This document shows, in pieces, positions 63,041 through 64,000 of a DNA stretch of 64,000 nucleotides (position 1 is its first letter; every line of letters begins with the position of its first letter). This DNA is from Sulfitobacter noctilucae (GTDB taxonomy: Bacteria; Pseudomonadota; Alphaproteobacteria; Rhodobacterales; Rhodobacteraceae). A program made the position numbers and the translations under genes. The notes under the pieces were generated by a model that was not told the origin of the DNA, searched no databases, and saw only the letters and a program-made list of their open reading frames with translations. The DNA is taken from NCBI RefSeq assembly GCF_000622365.1, contig NZ_JASC01000014.1:1674001-1738000 (forward strand), given 5' to 3'.

Positions 63041-64000
63041 TCAGGTACTTTTGGGGGCGCGTTTGCTGTCTTCCAGCACGTTCAGGTCCATATGGTTGCG
63101 CATGTACTGCTCTGAAGCCTTGCGCAGCGGCTGATAATCCCAGGGGTAGTAACCGCCCGTGCGTAGCGCCTCGTAGACCACCCAGCGGCGGGCTTGGGAT
63201 TTGCGCACCTCGGCGTCGTAAGCTGCGAGGTCCCAGCGGGCTTCGGATTTCGCCCGTAGGGAAGTGAGGGTGCCCTGATGCGCGGGATGCTCCGCGAGAT
63301 TTGTCAATTCGAGCGGGTCCGTTTCCAGATCGAAAAGCTGATCGGGGTCGATGAGGCAGCGATTGTATTTCCATTTGCCGTAGCGCAGGGAAACCATCGG
63401 CGTTTGGGTGGCTTCGGCGGCATACTCCATTGCCACGGGTTCGCTGCGCTCCGCCCCCTGCCCCAGCGGCACCAGTGATTGCCCGGTCGTCCATGGCATG
63501 ACCTCGGCCATACTGACGCCAGCAAGGTCGCAAAGCGTGGGACAGATATCGATGTTACTGACAGGCGAGGTGGTTAGTCCGGCCTGCATCTGGGGCGCGG
63601 CGATCATCAGCGGCACACGGGCAGAGCCTTCAAAGAAGGACATTTTGAACCACAATCCCCGTTCGCCCAGCATATCCCCGTGGTCGGAGACGAAGACCAC
63701 AATGGCCTCTTGCTGCGTATCCTCCAGCACCTTCAAAATCTCGCCGATCTTGTCATCGAGATAACTGATGTTGGCGAAATAGGCACGGCGGGACCGCTTG
63801 ATGTCGTCTTCCGTGATGTCAAAGCTGCGCCAGTCATTAGCGTCAAAAATACGCTGGCTGTGCGGATCGTGATCAGCATAGTCCATGGCAGGCACCTGCG
63901 GCAGCAGGTGATCGCAATTTTCGTACAGATCCCAATACTTCTTGCGTGCCACATAGGGATCATGCGGATGGGTAAAGCTGACCGTCAGGCACCAGGGCCG
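63041..64000 (-). CDS. betC: Choline sulfatase, 3' part (start beyond window)
   Basis: The frame is open to the right edge, so about 319 C-terminal residues are seen. Near the edge lies Ser-Phe-Thr-His-Pro-His-Asp-Pro-Tyr-Val-Ala-Arg-Lys-Lys-Tyr-Trp, typical of choline sulfatases. Further on, Val-Ser-Asp-His-Gly-Asp-Met-Leu-Gly-Glu-Arg-Gly-Leu-Trp is the sulfatase metal-site segment. The catalytic Cys/formylglycine region lies outside the window. BetC releases choline from choline-O-sulfate, feeding betA and betB, which lie immediately downstream. Confidence 0.88.
   Translation of the reverse strand, partial: RPWCLTVSFTHPHDPYVARKKYWDLYENCDHLLPQVPAMDYADHDPHSQRIFDANDWRSFDITEDDIKRSRRAYFANISYLDDKIGEILKVLEDTQQEAIVVFVSDHGDMLGERGLWFKMSFFEGSARVPLMIAAPQMQAGLTTSPVSNIDICPTLCDLAGVSMAEVMPWTTGQSLVPLGQGAERSEPVAMEYAAEATQTPMVSLRYGKWKYNRCLIDPDQLFDLETDPLELTNLAEHPAHQGTLTSLRAKSEARWDLAAYDAEVRKSQARRWVVYEALRTGGYYPWDYQPLRKASEQYMRNHMDLNVLEDSKRAPKST

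Overview
The window looks like a chromosome segment of a marine alphaproteobacterium of the Roseobacter group (Rhodobacterales). The evidence is a set of group-typical markers: a DddL-type DMSP lyase, a PccR-controlled propionyl-CoA cluster, a betC-betB-betA osmolyte cluster, tandem DUF1194 proteins, the series AI-2E exporter - hdaA - ppk1 - ppx, and GTAGGGTG-type palindromic repeats. Coding density is high, base composition is GC-rich, and there are no rRNA or tRNA genes, insertion sequences, phage genes or CRISPR arrays.

Layout. 1-4.2 kb: two divergent MFS exporters and thrS. 4.3-7.0 kb: a four-gene bufferin-type RiPP operon (DUF2282 precursor, MNIO/DUF692 enzyme, DUF2063 partner, DoxX membrane protein), the most unusual pathway here. 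7-11 kb: ArsC-like reductase, cold-shock protein, lone cytochrome P450, an AT-richer HEPN gene and thyX. 11.2-16.4 kb: an outer-membrane lipoprotein with its Slam-type exporter, gloA, and three tandem DUF1194 von Willebrand-like proteins. 16.4-25.4 kb: MarR-type and XRE regulators, sdhE, aspartate aminotransferase, MATE pump, alpha/beta hydrolase, DMSP lyase, parE, and an AT-rich two-TM protein behind parE. 25.5-34 kb: thioesterase, HEXXH lipoprotein, cytochrome c with an FNR-like box, Ldh-family dehydrogenase, lolCD, proS and an orphan oligopeptide-type binding protein. 34-45 kb: pepT, acyl-CoA ligase, then the conserved exporter-hdaA-ppk1-ppx run and small housekeeping genes. 45.8-58.9 kb: the propionyl-CoA to methylmalonyl-CoA to succinyl-CoA pathway (pccB, pccA, mutase) with its regulator pccR, interrupted by small exported-protein genes. 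58.9-64 kb: secreted nuclease and betA, betB and the 3' part of betC, which convert choline-O-sulfate to glycine betaine.

The genes suggest a cell living on algal osmolytes. DMSP, choline sulfate and short-chain acyl-CoAs are processed by dddL, bet and pcc/mcm, and polyphosphate by ppk1/ppx. The bufferin operon points to metal (probably copper) buffering in the periplasm. Regulatory detail includes inverted repeats in three divergent promoters, PccR-type TTTGCAAA motifs at pccB and pccR, a CtrA-like box, and a promoter-SD-start arrangement in front of a possible 20-residue ORF. All functional calls come from reading motifs and context; no database search was possible.
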